DNA of 64,000 nt from the NCBI RefSeq assembly GCF_024055575.1, contig NZ_JAMXOE010000001.1, positions 310,001 through 374,000 of the forward strand, written 5' to 3'. Source of the stretch: Mucilaginibacter flavidus. GTDB lineage: Bacteria; Bacteroidota; Bacteroidia; Sphingobacteriales; Sphingobacteriaceae. The notes under the pieces are model-generated. The model was not told the origin of the DNA. It was given only the letters and a program-made list of their open reading frames with translations, and searched no databases. Shown in pieces: positions 7,388-16,030 of the stretch (positions within the stretch are counted from its first letter, which is position 1; every line of letters starts with the position of its first letter). Both the position numbers and the translations under genes were made by a program.

Positions 7388-9106
7388 TTAGCGGGTAAAT
7401 GTTGCTGTAAAATATTTGCTGTTGTTTTTATAATCGGTAACAGTTAATTCAAATATATGTTTACCGGGTGCAATATCGGTATTAAAGCTATAACGCAGAA
7501 CTTTTGTTTTAAAATCCCATTCTGTCAGCACCCACTTGCCGTCAATTTTACCCATGTATGTTTTTATGCCCGAAAGGTTATCACCTATCCTGAAATATAT
7601 CCCTTTAGCCGAAGCCAAATTAGAACCATCTTTGATGTTTAACGGTACAATAGTTGGCGCAATGGTATCTATCTTAATAAAAAAATCGCCGAATGTATGA
7701 GGCTGGGCCTTAATGTAGCCATCCTGCAATGTACCTACAGCCATAGCACCCTCGGTACTGACAATTACAGCCTTGTCGGCAAATTTACCAATGCTGCTGT
7801 CGGGTTTTATCCAAAGGTCGTAGTTGTCATGTATAGGAGTAAACCTGTTATGGATGGCATAAGTTGCCGAAAAAGCACCGGGGCGCCTGGGTAGTACCGC
7901 ATAAGTGAAATCCAAATCATCGTAAAGGCTACCTGGCTTAACCTGCACCTTCACTTTATCGCTGTTAAATTCGTTTACTTTATCGTAATGGAATAGGTTG
8001 CCCGCCGCTTTCAATACTTGCGCATTGGCCTCGACACGGCCCGATTTTACCTTTAATGTTAAGGTCGATGTGTTTCCGGCGACGTCCTTAACAACATAAT
8101 CTACATCATGAACTTCGCCATCGTTGAAAGTAATTACCCCCCGGTTTACTGATTGCGGGTAAAGTGAAATTTTACTGCCGGGCGAAATAAAACATTTTTG
8201 CACCCAGCGGCGGGTTTTCATCAGTTCAGGGTAATCAATATATGCGTTTATGGCATGTGTTTGGTCGAACGCGAAGCGCTCAACGGCAAAAGTGTACACC
8301 GTTTTGCCGTCTATTTTCAACTCGCACGAGTAAATGCCGTTGTGATTTGGCGATACGCTGGTCATATCGGTAGTGCTTAAGCCAAATCCTATTTGTCCGG
8401 TTAGGTTTAATATTTGTGGTTTTGCCAAACGGTAGGTTCCGTTGCTGCCGGTAACTGCCAAAAACTGGCGCGGTGTTTTTTCACTGAACGGACTGCCGTC
8501 CAAATGATAAATACCAACAGATGTAATTGCCGGCGGTATTTTGTCAGGAATGGTTAAACCGAACAATTGAGGGTTGATTGTTTCTTCCGTTTGTGTGTCC
8601 CTTATCTCGAAGTGCAGGTGGGGACCGGCAGATGCCCCCTCGTTGCCTGACATGGCGATAACATCGCCCTGGCAAACCATCATTTGCAATGGATCAAGCT
8701 TAATATCAACCTCGAAGCTTTGCTGTTTGTATTGTTCGTCGCGTATCAGCTTTTCCATAGCCGGGGTAAACGTCTTTACATGCCCGTAAACCGTGGTATA
8801 ACCATTTGGATGAGTGATGTAGATGGCATGTCCGAAGCCGCCAAACTGTATCCGCAGACGCGATACATAGCCATCGTAAGCCGCATGCACCGGGTAGCCG
8901 GTAGTTTGATTAGTTTTAAAATCGAGCCCCGAATGAAAATGGGCGCCCCGTAATTCCCCAAACGAACCTGCGGTTGATGGCGGCAAATCAAGCGGGTAAC
9001 GGAAAAAACGCTGCGGGTATTGGTGGAGTTGTATAGGGCCTTGCGCCAGCACATTAAAACAATAACAGGTAACAACCAGGAGAGTAACGATATACTTTTT
9101 TCTCAT
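7388..9106 (-). CDS. M23-family metallopeptidase, exported
   Basis: 572 residues with an N-terminal signal (MRKKYIVTLLVVTCYCFNVLAQ). The catalytic domain follows immediately: GELRGAHFHSGLDFKTN holds the first zinc ligands (HxxxD) and GASAGPHLHFEIRD the HLH signature. These are the marks of lysostaphin/LytM-type endopeptidases that cut peptide cross-links in the cell wall. The remaining 380 residues are beta-rich repeats with no motif I can name (for example KVNEFNSDKVKVQVKPGSLY), probably Ig-like or wall-binding. It is the first gene of a pair with bcp. The start at 9106 gives a normal signal peptide. Confidence 0.88.
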   Translation of the reverse strand: MRKKYIVTLLVVTCYCFNVLAQGPIQLHQYPQRFFRYPLDLPPSTAGSFGELRGAHFHSGLDFKTNQTTGYPVHAAYDGYVSRLRIQFGGFGHAIYITHPNGYTTVYGHVKTFTPAMEKLIRDEQYKQQSFEVDIKLDPLQMMVCQGDVIAMSGNEGASAGPHLHFEIRDTQTEETINPQLFGLTIPDKIPPAITSVGIYHLDGSPFSEKTPRQFLAVTGSNGTYRLAKPQILNLTGQIGFGLSTTDMTSVSPNHNGIYSCELKIDGKTVYTFAVERFAFDQTHAINAYIDYPELMKTRRWVQKCFISPGSKISLYPQSVNRGVITFNDGEVHDVDYVVKDVAGNTSTLTLKVKSGRVEANAQVLKAAGNLFHYDKVNEFNSDKVKVQVKPGSLYDDLDFTYAVLPRRPGAFSATYAIHNRFTPIHDNYDLWIKPDSSIGKFADKAVIVSTEGAMAVGTLQDGYIKAQPHTFGDFFIKIDTIAPTIVPLNIKDGSNLASAKGIYFRIGDNLSGIKTYMGKIDGKWVLTEWDFKTKVLRYSFNTDIAPGKHIFELTVTDYKNNSKYFTATFTR

Positions 9107-9114
9107 TAACGATT

Positions 9115-9160
9115 TTTTCTTTCGGACTTTACTGACTTTTCGGACTTTACTGACTTCTAA
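9115..9160. repeat. Direct repeat with 9-bp words
   Basis: TTTCGGACTTTACTGACT occurs twice in a row, each copy being two 9-nt units ending in GACT. It fills the interval between the M23 start and the FAH stop. It belongs to the short-period intergenic repeat class seen through the window. Confidence 0.75.
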
Positions 9161-9162
9161 AT

Positions 9163-9774
9163 CTACTTCACTAAAAAGTCAAGCATCTTTTCATCTTCGA
9201 GGTAGCCTTCCAGCCTGTCGCCAACATTTACTTTACCAACGCCCTGTGGTGTGCCGGTATAAATCAGGTCACCTTTTTTTAGGGTGATGTATTTTGACAC
9301 AAAGGCGATGATATACTCAAACGAAAAGAGCATATGCGAAGTATTGCCTTGTTGCCTGGTTTCTCCATTAACATCAAGCCTAAAGTTTATGTTTTTCAAA
9401 TCGACAAATTGTGATTTTGGAACAAAGCTGCTAACCGGCGCCGAGCCATCAAATGCTTTGGCCAGTTCCCATGGCAGCCCCTTTTCCTTGTGTTTTGATT
9501 GTATATCGCGGGCGGTAAAATCAACCCCAAGGCCAACTTCTTCAAAGTAGTTCTGCGCAAATTGCTCGCTGATGTGCTTACCTTCTTTGCTGATTTTTAT
9601 CACTATCTCAATTTCGTGATGAATGTCTTCCGAGAAATCAGGATGATAAAAAGGTTTGTTCTCCTTCAGCAAAGCAGTTTCCGGCTTCATAAATATTACC
9701 GGCACACCCGGAACGGGGTTATTCAGCTCTTTTGCATGCTCGGCATAGTTGCGGCCTATGGCAATTATTTTCAT
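9163..9774 (-). CDS. Fumarylacetoacetate hydrolase-fold enzyme (short acylpyruvase type)
   Basis: 203 residues, the single-domain size of acylpyruvases such as FAHD1 and YcgM. MKIIAIGRNYAEHAKELNN is the typical start. The metal-binding set is visible: HHEIEIVIKISK (E-x-E pair), GVDFTARDIQ (Asp), then GLPWELAKAFDGSAPV and IYTGTPQGVG, which shape the active site. Family members hydrolyse or decarboxylate C-C bonds in 2-oxo acids such as acylpyruvates or oxaloacetate, using Mg2+. The exact substrate is not shown. It is distinct from the 332-residue FAH at 56274, which sits with tyrosine-catabolic genes. Upstream is the left arm of the GxxExxY repeat, 11 nt from the start codon. Confidence 0.87.
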   Translation of the reverse strand: MKIIAIGRNYAEHAKELNNPVPGVPVIFMKPETALLKENKPFYHPDFSEDIHHEIEIVIKISKEGKHISEQFAQNYFEEVGLGVDFTARDIQSKHKEKGLPWELAKAFDGSAPVSSFVPKSQFVDLKNINFRLDVNGETRQQGNTSHMLFSFEYIIAFVSKYITLKKGDLIYTGTPQGVGKVNVGDRLEGYLEDEKMLDFLVK

Positions 9775-9785
9775 AACGCCTAAAT

Positions 9786-9823
9786 TAAACTAAGATTCAT
9801 AGGATTGAAAGATTTTAGGATTT
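9786..9823. repeat. Left arm of 38-bp inverted repeat around the GxxExxY gene
   Basis: 38 nt that match the reverse complement of 10322-10359 with one mismatch (37/38). The arm is made of 8-9 nt units ending in GATT or GGATT. It lies 11 nt from the FAH start codon and 85 nt before the GxxExxY start. Confidence 0.95.
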
Positions 9824-9908
9824 TTTTATTCGGGAGATTATGAATTGTTGAAACAATTCATTTGGTATTCGACAATTTATTTAATTTGCATTGAAACCTG
9901 TTCACTGA

Positions 9909-10307
9909 ATGCAATACGAAGACATTACTCATAAAATTATTGGCTGCGCTATGAAAGTGCACAGAATATTGGGAACCGGATTCTTGGAAGCGATTTACCA
10001 AAAGGCTTTGGCTATTGAAATGCGCAATCAGGATTTATTATTTAGGTCGGAAATGGAAATGACTATATTTTACGAAGGGATTGAAATAGGGAAAAGGAGA
10101 GTAGATTTTTTCGTAGAGCAGAAAATCATGGTTGAATTAAAGGCTGTTCCAAACCTTAACGATTTGCATTTGGCTCAGGCAATCAATTATTTAGAAGCAT
10201 ACAATTTACCAATTGGCCTGTTAATTAACTTTGGAAGTAAAAGCCTGGAGTATAAAAGAGTCTTTAACGTCAAACACCCGGATAATAAAGGGTTCAACAA
10301 AAGTTAA
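9909..10307 (+). CDS. GxxExxY family protein, PD-(D/E)XK-like
   Basis: 132 residues. The family name motif is present as GTGFLEAIYQ, following the usual start (ITHKIIGCAMKVHRILG). RRVDFFVEQKIMVELKAVP fits a D-x(n)-E-x-K nuclease-like core, and HLAQAINYLEAYNLPIGLLINFG is the conserved C-terminal block. The biochemical role of the family is not established as far as I know. The gene is the only one on its strand between two minus-strand genes, and it stands between the two arms of a near-perfect 38-bp inverted repeat. This gives it the look of a mobile cassette. The start ATG gives the full family length. Confidence 0.88.
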   Translation: MQYEDITHKIIGCAMKVHRILGTGFLEAIYQKALAIEMRNQDLLFRSEMEMTIFYEGIEIGKRRVDFFVEQKIMVELKAVPNLNDLHLAQAINYLEAYNLPIGLLINFGSKSLEYKRVFNVKHPDNKGFNKS

Positions 10308-10321
10308 AGTTCTACAAATTG

Positions 10322-10359
10322 AAATCCTAAAATCTTTTAATCCTATGAATCTTAGTTTA
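10322..10359. repeat. Right arm of 38-bp inverted repeat around the GxxExxY gene
   Basis: Reverse complement of 9786-9823 with one mismatch. Its last three bases (10357-10359) are the stop codon (TAA on minus) of the T9SS-sorted protein, so the element ends exactly inside that gene's stop. Confidence 0.95.
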
Positions 10360-10863
10360 GTTAAGAACCAATATCCTCTTAATCACCGACTCAGTACCGG
10401 CAACAATTTTCAAGAAGTAGAAACCGCGGCTCAATTTGCTATTTAGCTGGTAGTTGAAATTTCTTTCACCGGGTTCGGTGCGCTGGTTGTATAAAGTTAC
10501 AATTTCGTTGCCTAGTACATCCATTACCTTGATGGTAACGGTTGAAGAACGCGAAATTTCATACTTTAAATTTATCTGGTCGGTAACCGGGTTGGGGTAA
10601 ACCTGTACGTTAGTTAAAAGCTTATCGTCGTTTTTTGTAACAGAAACTTTTGTGGTTGATATAACGGCCGGTTTTATCGGGGGCATTACCAAATGCAAAC
10701 TGTTTCTGAATGTTGGAGTTTTTGAAGCGTGTGGTCTTAACAGGTGGATAATACTTGTATCTGTTTTTTGAAAGCTCATCGCGTTCGAAAAGGCAAAACT
10801 CATAAAGATTGCTATCGCAATTATTATGAACCGTGAATTTTTATAGGTAGAATTTTGCCTCAT
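10357..10863 (-). CDS. Small secreted protein with T9SS type A sorting domain
   Basis: 168 residues. A hydrophobic N-terminal segment (IIIAIAIFMSFAFSNAMSFQ) is followed by a low-complexity linker and then a C-terminal Por-secretion domain: VYPNPVTDQINLKYEI, VTIKVMDVLGNEIVTLYN, GERNFNYQL and SRGFYFLKIVAG, ending in IKRILVLN. That domain directs passage through the type IX secretion system, which is found only in Bacteroidetes. Almost nothing lies between the signal and the sorting domain, so the mature cargo is at most about 60 residues. It may be a remnant of a larger secreted protein or a small surface protein in its own right. Its stop codon is the end of a repeat arm. Confidence 0.85.
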   Translation of the reverse strand: MRQNSTYKNSRFIIIAIAIFMSFAFSNAMSFQKTDTSIIHLLRPHASKTPTFRNSLHLVMPPIKPAVISTTKVSVTKNDDKLLTNVQVYPNPVTDQINLKYEISRSSTVTIKVMDVLGNEIVTLYNQRTEPGERNFNYQLNSKLSRGFYFLKIVAGTESVIKRILVLN

Positions 10864-11057
10864 ACAGTATATTAATTACAAAAGTATAAATAAAGCTGTC
10901 ATCAATTTAAATACTTATCATTTTCTAATACATTTTAACAAAATTTAACAGTAGAAGGTTTAATTCCTGCTCTAAATTTAACCTTTCTTTCGCTAATATT
11001 TATTATTTAATCACTTAATTGTAATTTTTAATACTTTTGGGGCTTTGAAAGTATAAC

Positions 11058-13010
11058 GTGTCGAATCATAAAGATCTGCAAAAACTAACCGCCGCGGGGC
11101 TGTTGATAAGTTTAGGAATAATTTACGGTGACATCGGTACCTCCCCACTGTACGTATTCAAAGCCATAGTTGGCGATAGAACAATTTCTGAAACTTTAAT
11201 ATTAGGCGGCGTTTCGCTCATATTCTGGACGCTGACGCTTCAAACGACTTTAAAATACGTAGTAATTACACTACGTGCCGATAACAAAGGCGAGGGTGGC
11301 ATTTTTTCGCTTTTCTCGTTAGTTAGGCGCCGCGCAAAGTGGCTTATAGTACCTGCAGTTATTGGTGGTTGCGCATTGCTGGCCGATGGCATTATCACTC
11401 CGCCAATTACCATTTCATCGGCAATTGAAGGTTTGCAAACGTCGTTTCCGCATTTGCATACCATGCCGATTGTTATAGCCATTATCATCTTCCTGTTTAT
11501 TATACAGCAATTTGGCACGTCCCTGGTTGGTAAAGCTTTCGGACCTATGATGTTTATTTGGTTTACCATGATGGGCGTTTTGGGGGTTGCTTTTATCATC
11601 CAGTCCCCAACAATATTTAAAGCGTTAAACCCTTACTATGCTTTTCAACTGCTTATAAGTCACGCACCCAGATCACACCCGCTAATAATTATTGGTGCAG
11701 TATTTTTATGTACCACCGGGGCCGAAGCCTTATATTCTGACCTTGGCCATTGCGGTCGTAAAAACATCCAGATAAGCTGGATTTATGTGAAAGCCTGCCT
11801 GGTTTTAAATTATCTTGGCCAGGCTGTTTGGCTATTGCAGCATAACGGTAATGTGATGGATTTGAACCTGCATAATCCATTTTATGAAATTATGCCGCCG
11901 TGGTTTTTGTATTATGGTATCGGTATCGCTACCGTTGCTGCCGTTATAGCCAGCCAGGCGTTGATATCGGGTTCGTTTACGTTAATTGCTGAGGCAGTAC
12001 GCTTAAACTTATGGCCCAAAGTGCGTATTAACTATCCGTCGGAGCAGAAAGGGCAACTATATGTGCCAAGCGTTAACTGGCTGCTTTGCGCCGGTTGCGT
12101 CGGAGTAGTATTGCTTTTTGAAGAATCGGCGAAGATGGAAGCTGCCTACGGTTTAAGTATCACAGTTGCAATGCTGATGACTACCATACTGGTAGCTAAC
12201 TTTTTACGACGGAAAAAACTGCCAACCTATATCGTGGGTATATTCGTGGTGGTTTACCTGCTTATCGAGGGTACGTTCCTTACCGGTAACCTGGTTAAAT
12301 TTGTAAATGGCGGCTGGTTTACCTTATCGGTTGGTTTCTTCCTTTTCACCATTATGTGGACATGGCACACCGCCCGTAAAATTCGTAACCGTTATGTTAA
12401 GTTTATTGAGATTGAAGACTACTTCAGCATACTTAAAGAGTTAAGCGATGACGAAACCGTACCTAAGTACGCATCGCAACTGGTTTATTTAACCAGCGCT
12501 AATTTTAATTCAGAAATCGAATCGAAAATAGTTTACTCCATCCTGCAGAAGCAACCCAAACGCGCCGATGTTTACTGGCTGGTGCACGTTGATGTGGTTG
12601 ACGAGCCTTACAAAAAAGAATATGAGGTTGATTTCCTGGTGCCAAACAAGGTAATAAGGATTGACTTTAAACTGGGTTTCAGAGTTGAGCAGCAGATAAA
12701 CCTGCTGTTTAGGAAAGTGGTTGAGGACCTTGTTAAAAAAGGTGAAGTGGATATTACCAGCACCTACAAATCATTAAACAAGCATAAAATTGTAGGCGAT
12801 TTCAGGTTCGTTGTTATCGAGAAGGTTTTATCGCGCTCGCACAACTTATCGTTTTACGAAAGCTTTATTATGGCGTTTTATAAAGAGCTGAAAAAAATCA
12901 GCTTATCAGAAGAACGTGGCTTTGGGCTCGATTTAAGTTTTGTGACGGTTGAAAAAGTTCCGTTAATGCTTGCTGCTCCGGAGACTGTTGTAATACATAG
13001 GGTGCTTTAA
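11058..13010 (+). CDS. kup: Kup-family potassium uptake protein
   Basis: 650 residues, full length for KUP/HAK transporters. The N-terminal signature is clear: LGIIYGDIGTSPLYVFKAI, then LTLQTTLKYVVITLRADNKG and GGIFSLFSLVRRRAKW. About twelve membrane helices follow to around residue 440, with ADGIITPPITISSAIEGL and GHCGRKNIQISWIYV, and then a cytosolic C-terminal domain. It brings K+ into the cell, probably with protons. The start is a GTG at 11058; no ATG gives the conserved N-terminus. A TACTTTTG box (11032-11039) 18 nt upstream fits the Bacteroidetes -7 consensus TAnnTTTG, although the -33 element is unclear. Confidence 0.93.
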   Translation: MSNHKDLQKLTAAGLLISLGIIYGDIGTSPLYVFKAIVGDRTISETLILGGVSLIFWTLTLQTTLKYVVITLRADNKGEGGIFSLFSLVRRRAKWLIVPAVIGGCALLADGIITPPITISSAIEGLQTSFPHLHTMPIVIAIIIFLFIIQQFGTSLVGKAFGPMMFIWFTMMGVLGVAFIIQSPTIFKALNPYYAFQLLISHAPRSHPLIIIGAVFLCTTGAEALYSDLGHCGRKNIQISWIYVKACLVLNYLGQAVWLLQHNGNVMDLNLHNPFYEIMPPWFLYYGIGIATVAAVIASQALISGSFTLIAEAVRLNLWPKVRINYPSEQKGQLYVPSVNWLLCAGCVGVVLLFEESAKMEAAYGLSITVAMLMTTILVANFLRRKKLPTYIVGIFVVVYLLIEGTFLTGNLVKFVNGGWFTLSVGFFLFTIMWTWHTARKIRNRYVKFIEIEDYFSILKELSDDETVPKYASQLVYLTSANFNSEIESKIVYSILQKQPKRADVYWLVHVDVVDEPYKKEYEVDFLVPNKVIRIDFKLGFRVEQQINLLFRKVVEDLVKKGEVDITSTYKSLNKHKIVGDFRFVVIEKVLSRSHNLSFYESFIMAFYKELKKISLSEERGFGLDLSFVTVEKVPLMLAAPETVVIHRVL

Positions 13011-13251
13011 TGGTGAATAGGTAGTAAGAGAATTTTGCTCGTGCTAATTTTGTTTTTTAACGGGATTGTCACATTATCAACAAAATTTCTGGAAATGCAA
13101 TTACTTCGCCGACTTTTACAATGCGTTAAGTGCAAACCCGGCATTATTCAGGATTACTACAGATTTGAATAATATTTTTACCTTGTTTGGAGTTTAAATG
13201 TAGGCCATATTAATTTTTTATTAATTTATGATAAACTTAATAGGCTGAACG

Positions 13252-14076
13252 TTGTTATGTTTTGAAAATATTAGCCCATTGAGAAATATATTATTTACTT
13301 TATTGTGTGTTATTTCGTTTGAAGCAAGTGCTCAGGTTAAAGATACCACAAAAAAGAACCTTGCCGACACTATCAAAAAGGATCTGTTAACGGCACCAGA
13401 TACAGTAAAACACCTGCACAGCAAAACTGCTGCACTAGTATTCCCCGCTGCCCTTGCCGGATATGGTTTTGTATCAATGATAGTTCACCCGGTACGCCGG
13501 TTTGATTACTATGTAAACAATAATTTCAATAAATATTACCCTAAATACCCCGGCAGCATTGAAAACTATATGCAGTTTGCGCCGGTGGCAATGGTGTATG
13601 GTTTAAATCTTGTTGGCGTTTCGGGCAAAAACAGGTTTATCGACCGTACAGCATTACTGGGCCTTTCGGCGGCATTTGCCGGTGCATCGGTATACGGATT
13701 AAAAAACATCACGCATCGTTTACGGCCAAACAAAGCCAATTATCTGTCATTCCCTTCCGGACACACTGCGAATGCCTTTATGGGCGCTGAGTTTTTAGCA
13801 CAAGAATATTCGGACAAATCACCGGTTTATAGTATTGTTGGCTACTCATTTGCTATAACAACAGGGATAATGCGCATGTACCACCGCGACCATTGGTTTA
13901 GCGATGTTGTTGCGGGCGCAGGTTTTGGTATACTTTCAACAAAAGCAGCATATCTTGTATACCCTTATGTACGTAATGCTTTAACCCATACTGATAAAAA
14001 TGGCAAGCATACTACCATGATTATGCCTATGTACCAGGATGGCGTGAAGGGGCTTTCATTTGCAATGCAACTATAG
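13252..14076 (+). CDS. PAP2-family phosphatase, membrane-associated or exported
   Basis: 274 residues at most. The three acid-phosphatase motifs are intact: KNITHRLRPNKAN (KxxxxxxRP), SFPSGHTANAF (PSGH) and MRMYHRDHWFSDVVAG (the RxxxxxHxxxD region with the catalytic His). The family dephosphorylates lipid phosphates, such as undecaprenyl or phosphatidylglycerol phosphate, on the outer face of the membrane. A signal segment, ILFTLLCVISFEASAQ, precedes the mature protein. The start is uncertain. There is no ATG; TTG at 13252 gives the longest product, while TTG at 13279 puts the start right before the signal peptide and may be the real one. No neighbour is on the same strand nearby. Confidence 0.85.
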   Translation: MLCFENISPLRNILFTLLCVISFEASAQVKDTTKKNLADTIKKDLLTAPDTVKHLHSKTAALVFPAALAGYGFVSMIVHPVRRFDYYVNNNFNKYYPKYPGSIENYMQFAPVAMVYGLNLVGVSGKNRFIDRTALLGLSAAFAGASVYGLKNITHRLRPNKANYLSFPSGHTANAFMGAEFLAQEYSDKSPVYSIVGYSFAITTGIMRMYHRDHWFSDVVAGAGFGILSTKAAYLVYPYVRNALTHTDKNGKHTTMIMPMYQDGVKGLSFAMQL

Positions 14077-14107
14077 ATAAATTTCGATACAGGCTTGTCG
14101 TGTTTCT

Positions 14108-14773
14108 TTAATCTATCGCTAGCACTTTATCCTTTGCTATCGCAAATATCCTATCGGTTTTATTGCTGCGGATTGCTACCCTGCCGGTAAATTTACCAAA
14201 CGAAGGCAATACAACCTGCCGCGCCCCAAAAGCGAAACATGGTAACGTTATAGCCTGCCGTGCCTTGCCCACCAATTGCACACCGGGGTGAATATGGCCG
14301 CAAAATACGTGGCCTTCAGCTTGCGTTAACGCTGCACTGGTGAGTGGATGGTGCAGCATCAGAAATGGCCCCACAAGTAATTCTTCGTAAAGCCGGATGT
14401 TTAACTCAAGGTAATGCCTGTCATCAATAATGTCGTGATTGCCGCGCACCAGGATAATTTCCAACTTAGGGAATTGGCTGCGCCAGAGAATAAACCAGTC
14501 CCAATCGGCATTAATATCGCTATGAAAAAAATCGCCCAGAAATATCAATTTTTCTGGCTTATGCTCAAAGATTAAATCCGACAGTACACCCAGATCATTC
14601 TGTTCCATATCACGCGGCACGGCAATCCCGGCTTTGCGAAAATGCCCCACCTTGCCCAAATGCACGTCCGCGACAATCAAAGCCTTTTCCTGTTGCCAGT
14701 AAATAGCCTTTTGCGGTAATAATAATAAATCCTGGTTTAATAAATTGAAAGAGACTCCCCCACCCGTTATCAT
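14108..14773 (-). CDS. pdeM: PdeM-like metallophosphoesterase (ligase-associated DNA damage response family)
   Basis: 221 residues. The calcineurin-type metal motifs appear in order: LIVADVHLGK (DxH), LIFLGDFFHSD (GD), LVRGNHDII (GNHD), LMLHHPLT and VFCGHIHPGVQL (GHxH). KAGIAVPRDM between the first two motifs is typical of the PdeM branch. In other genomes this endonuclease-like protein is encoded with an ATP-dependent DNA ligase and an Lhr-type helicase. Neither is next to it here, so the DNA-repair role rests on homology alone. It is single-copy between convergent and divergent neighbours, with its start 90 nt from the DUF418 gene that reads the other way. Confidence 0.82.
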   Translation of the reverse strand: MITGGGVSFNLLNQDLLLLPQKAIYWQQEKALIVADVHLGKVGHFRKAGIAVPRDMEQNDLGVLSDLIFEHKPEKLIFLGDFFHSDINADWDWFILWRSQFPKLEIILVRGNHDIIDDRHYLELNIRLYEELLVGPFLMLHHPLTSAALTQAEGHVFCGHIHPGVQLVGKARQAITLPCFAFGARQVVLPSFGKFTGRVAIRSNKTDRIFAIAKDKVLAID

Positions 14774-14863
14774 CAGGCAAAAGTAGAAAATGCGACCATA
14801 TTTTTTTGAGCCATTCCGGATATTTAATATTAATTTAGTTTTTTACTCCCCGGAAATTAATTT

Positions 14864-16030
14864 ATGCCCCAGCCTGATTTTAAGCCGATTGAAGCAAACA
14901 AGCGCCTGCCCCTTATAGACATATTGCGCGGTTGGGCCCTTTTGGGGGTAGTTGTAATGAATTACGGCGAGTTTTATTTCATCGGGCTAAGCCCGCACCA
15001 TCAAAGTAGCAAAGCCACCGACTTACTGATAACTATTGCAAACGCCATGTTTTCATCAAAATCATGGACATTACTTAGCTTTTTATTTGGCTATGGGTTC
15101 TCGGTTATCATGCAAAATACCAGGCTGAAAAATGTAAACAGTAATTCATTTTTTATTAAGCGCATGCTTTGGCTGTTCCTACTTGCCTTTATTGACAGCG
15201 CTTTCTTTTTTGGCGATATACTTAAAGATTACGCATTTTTGGGATTGATACTATTACTTTTCAGCCGGTGCAGTGCCAAAAAATCACTCTATATCAGCGC
15301 TGCATTATTTTTAGTCACACCTGTGATAAATGGTATTGTTGTCAGCCTGGCCGGAAATTTAGATATAGGGATATTATCCCCTTATTTGCCGCTATATAAA
15401 AGTCATTCGCTGTTAAATGTATTGTGGTTTGGCTTAATTGGCACCTGGAAAGGCCAGGTTACCGATTTAAATCTTGGCGTTACTATCCACACCGTAATGT
15501 TTTGCTGTTTTTTAATTGGCCAGGCCACCCAAAAATCAGGATTCTTCAATAAAATTGAAATTAATAAATCCTTCATCAAAAAAACGTGGCTGGTTAGCCT
15601 AATATTGATACTTACTGATTCTACGCTTGTGCTTACCGTTAAAAAAGTTGCTGACATGCAGGACTATTTAAACCTTGGCTATTGGTGGGTAATGGTTGCC
15701 ATGACATTCACCGCTACATCAATTTGCCTGTTGTACATGTCAGGTAAGGTTAAAATGATATTCAGCGGCTTGCAGGCAATGGGTAAAATGACGCTAACTA
15801 ATTATATGGTACAAAACTTCGTCAGCATTATTTTATTTTCCGGTTTCGGTTTTGGTTTCGGCCTTACGCATAGGCTCCCTGCACCATATTATTACCTGCT
15901 TGGCCTGCTGGTTTTTATTTTACAAATATTTATAAGCAAATGGTGGCTGCGTAAGTTTTATTACGGTCCGGTTGAGTGGGTTTGGAGGCAACTTAGCTAT
16001 GGGAAGCGGTTGCCCGGCAGGATAAAATAA
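14864..16030 (+). CDS. DUF418-type multipass membrane protein
   Basis: 388 residues with about nine hydrophobic segments. The start, RLPLIDILRGWALLGVVVMN, carries the conserved D-x-x-R-G-x-A-L-G/L-G block shared by DUF418/YeiB and the acyltransferase-3-like families. The C-terminal half contains LQAMGKMTLTNYMVQNFVSI (the conserved G-x-x-L-T-N-Y block of DUF418) and ends in a membrane helix and the motif WWLRKFYYGPVEWVWRQLSYG. The function of the family is not settled; transport of a small molecule or acyl transfer has been suggested on structure-like grounds. Its stop directly abuts the stop of the convergent AraC gene (16030/16031), leaving no room for a terminator. Confidence 0.85.
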   Translation: MPQPDFKPIEANKRLPLIDILRGWALLGVVVMNYGEFYFIGLSPHHQSSKATDLLITIANAMFSSKSWTLLSFLFGYGFSVIMQNTRLKNVNSNSFFIKRMLWLFLLAFIDSAFFFGDILKDYAFLGLILLLFSRCSAKKSLYISAALFLVTPVINGIVVSLAGNLDIGILSPYLPLYKSHSLLNVLWFGLIGTWKGQVTDLNLGVTIHTVMFCCFLIGQATQKSGFFNKIEINKSFIKKTWLVSLILILTDSTLVLTVKKVADMQDYLNLGYWWVMVAMTFTATSICLLYMSGKVKMIFSGLQAMGKMTLTNYMVQNFVSIILFSGFGFGFGLTHRLPAPYYYLLGLLVFILQIFISKWWLRKFYYGPVEWVWRQLSYGKRLPGRIK

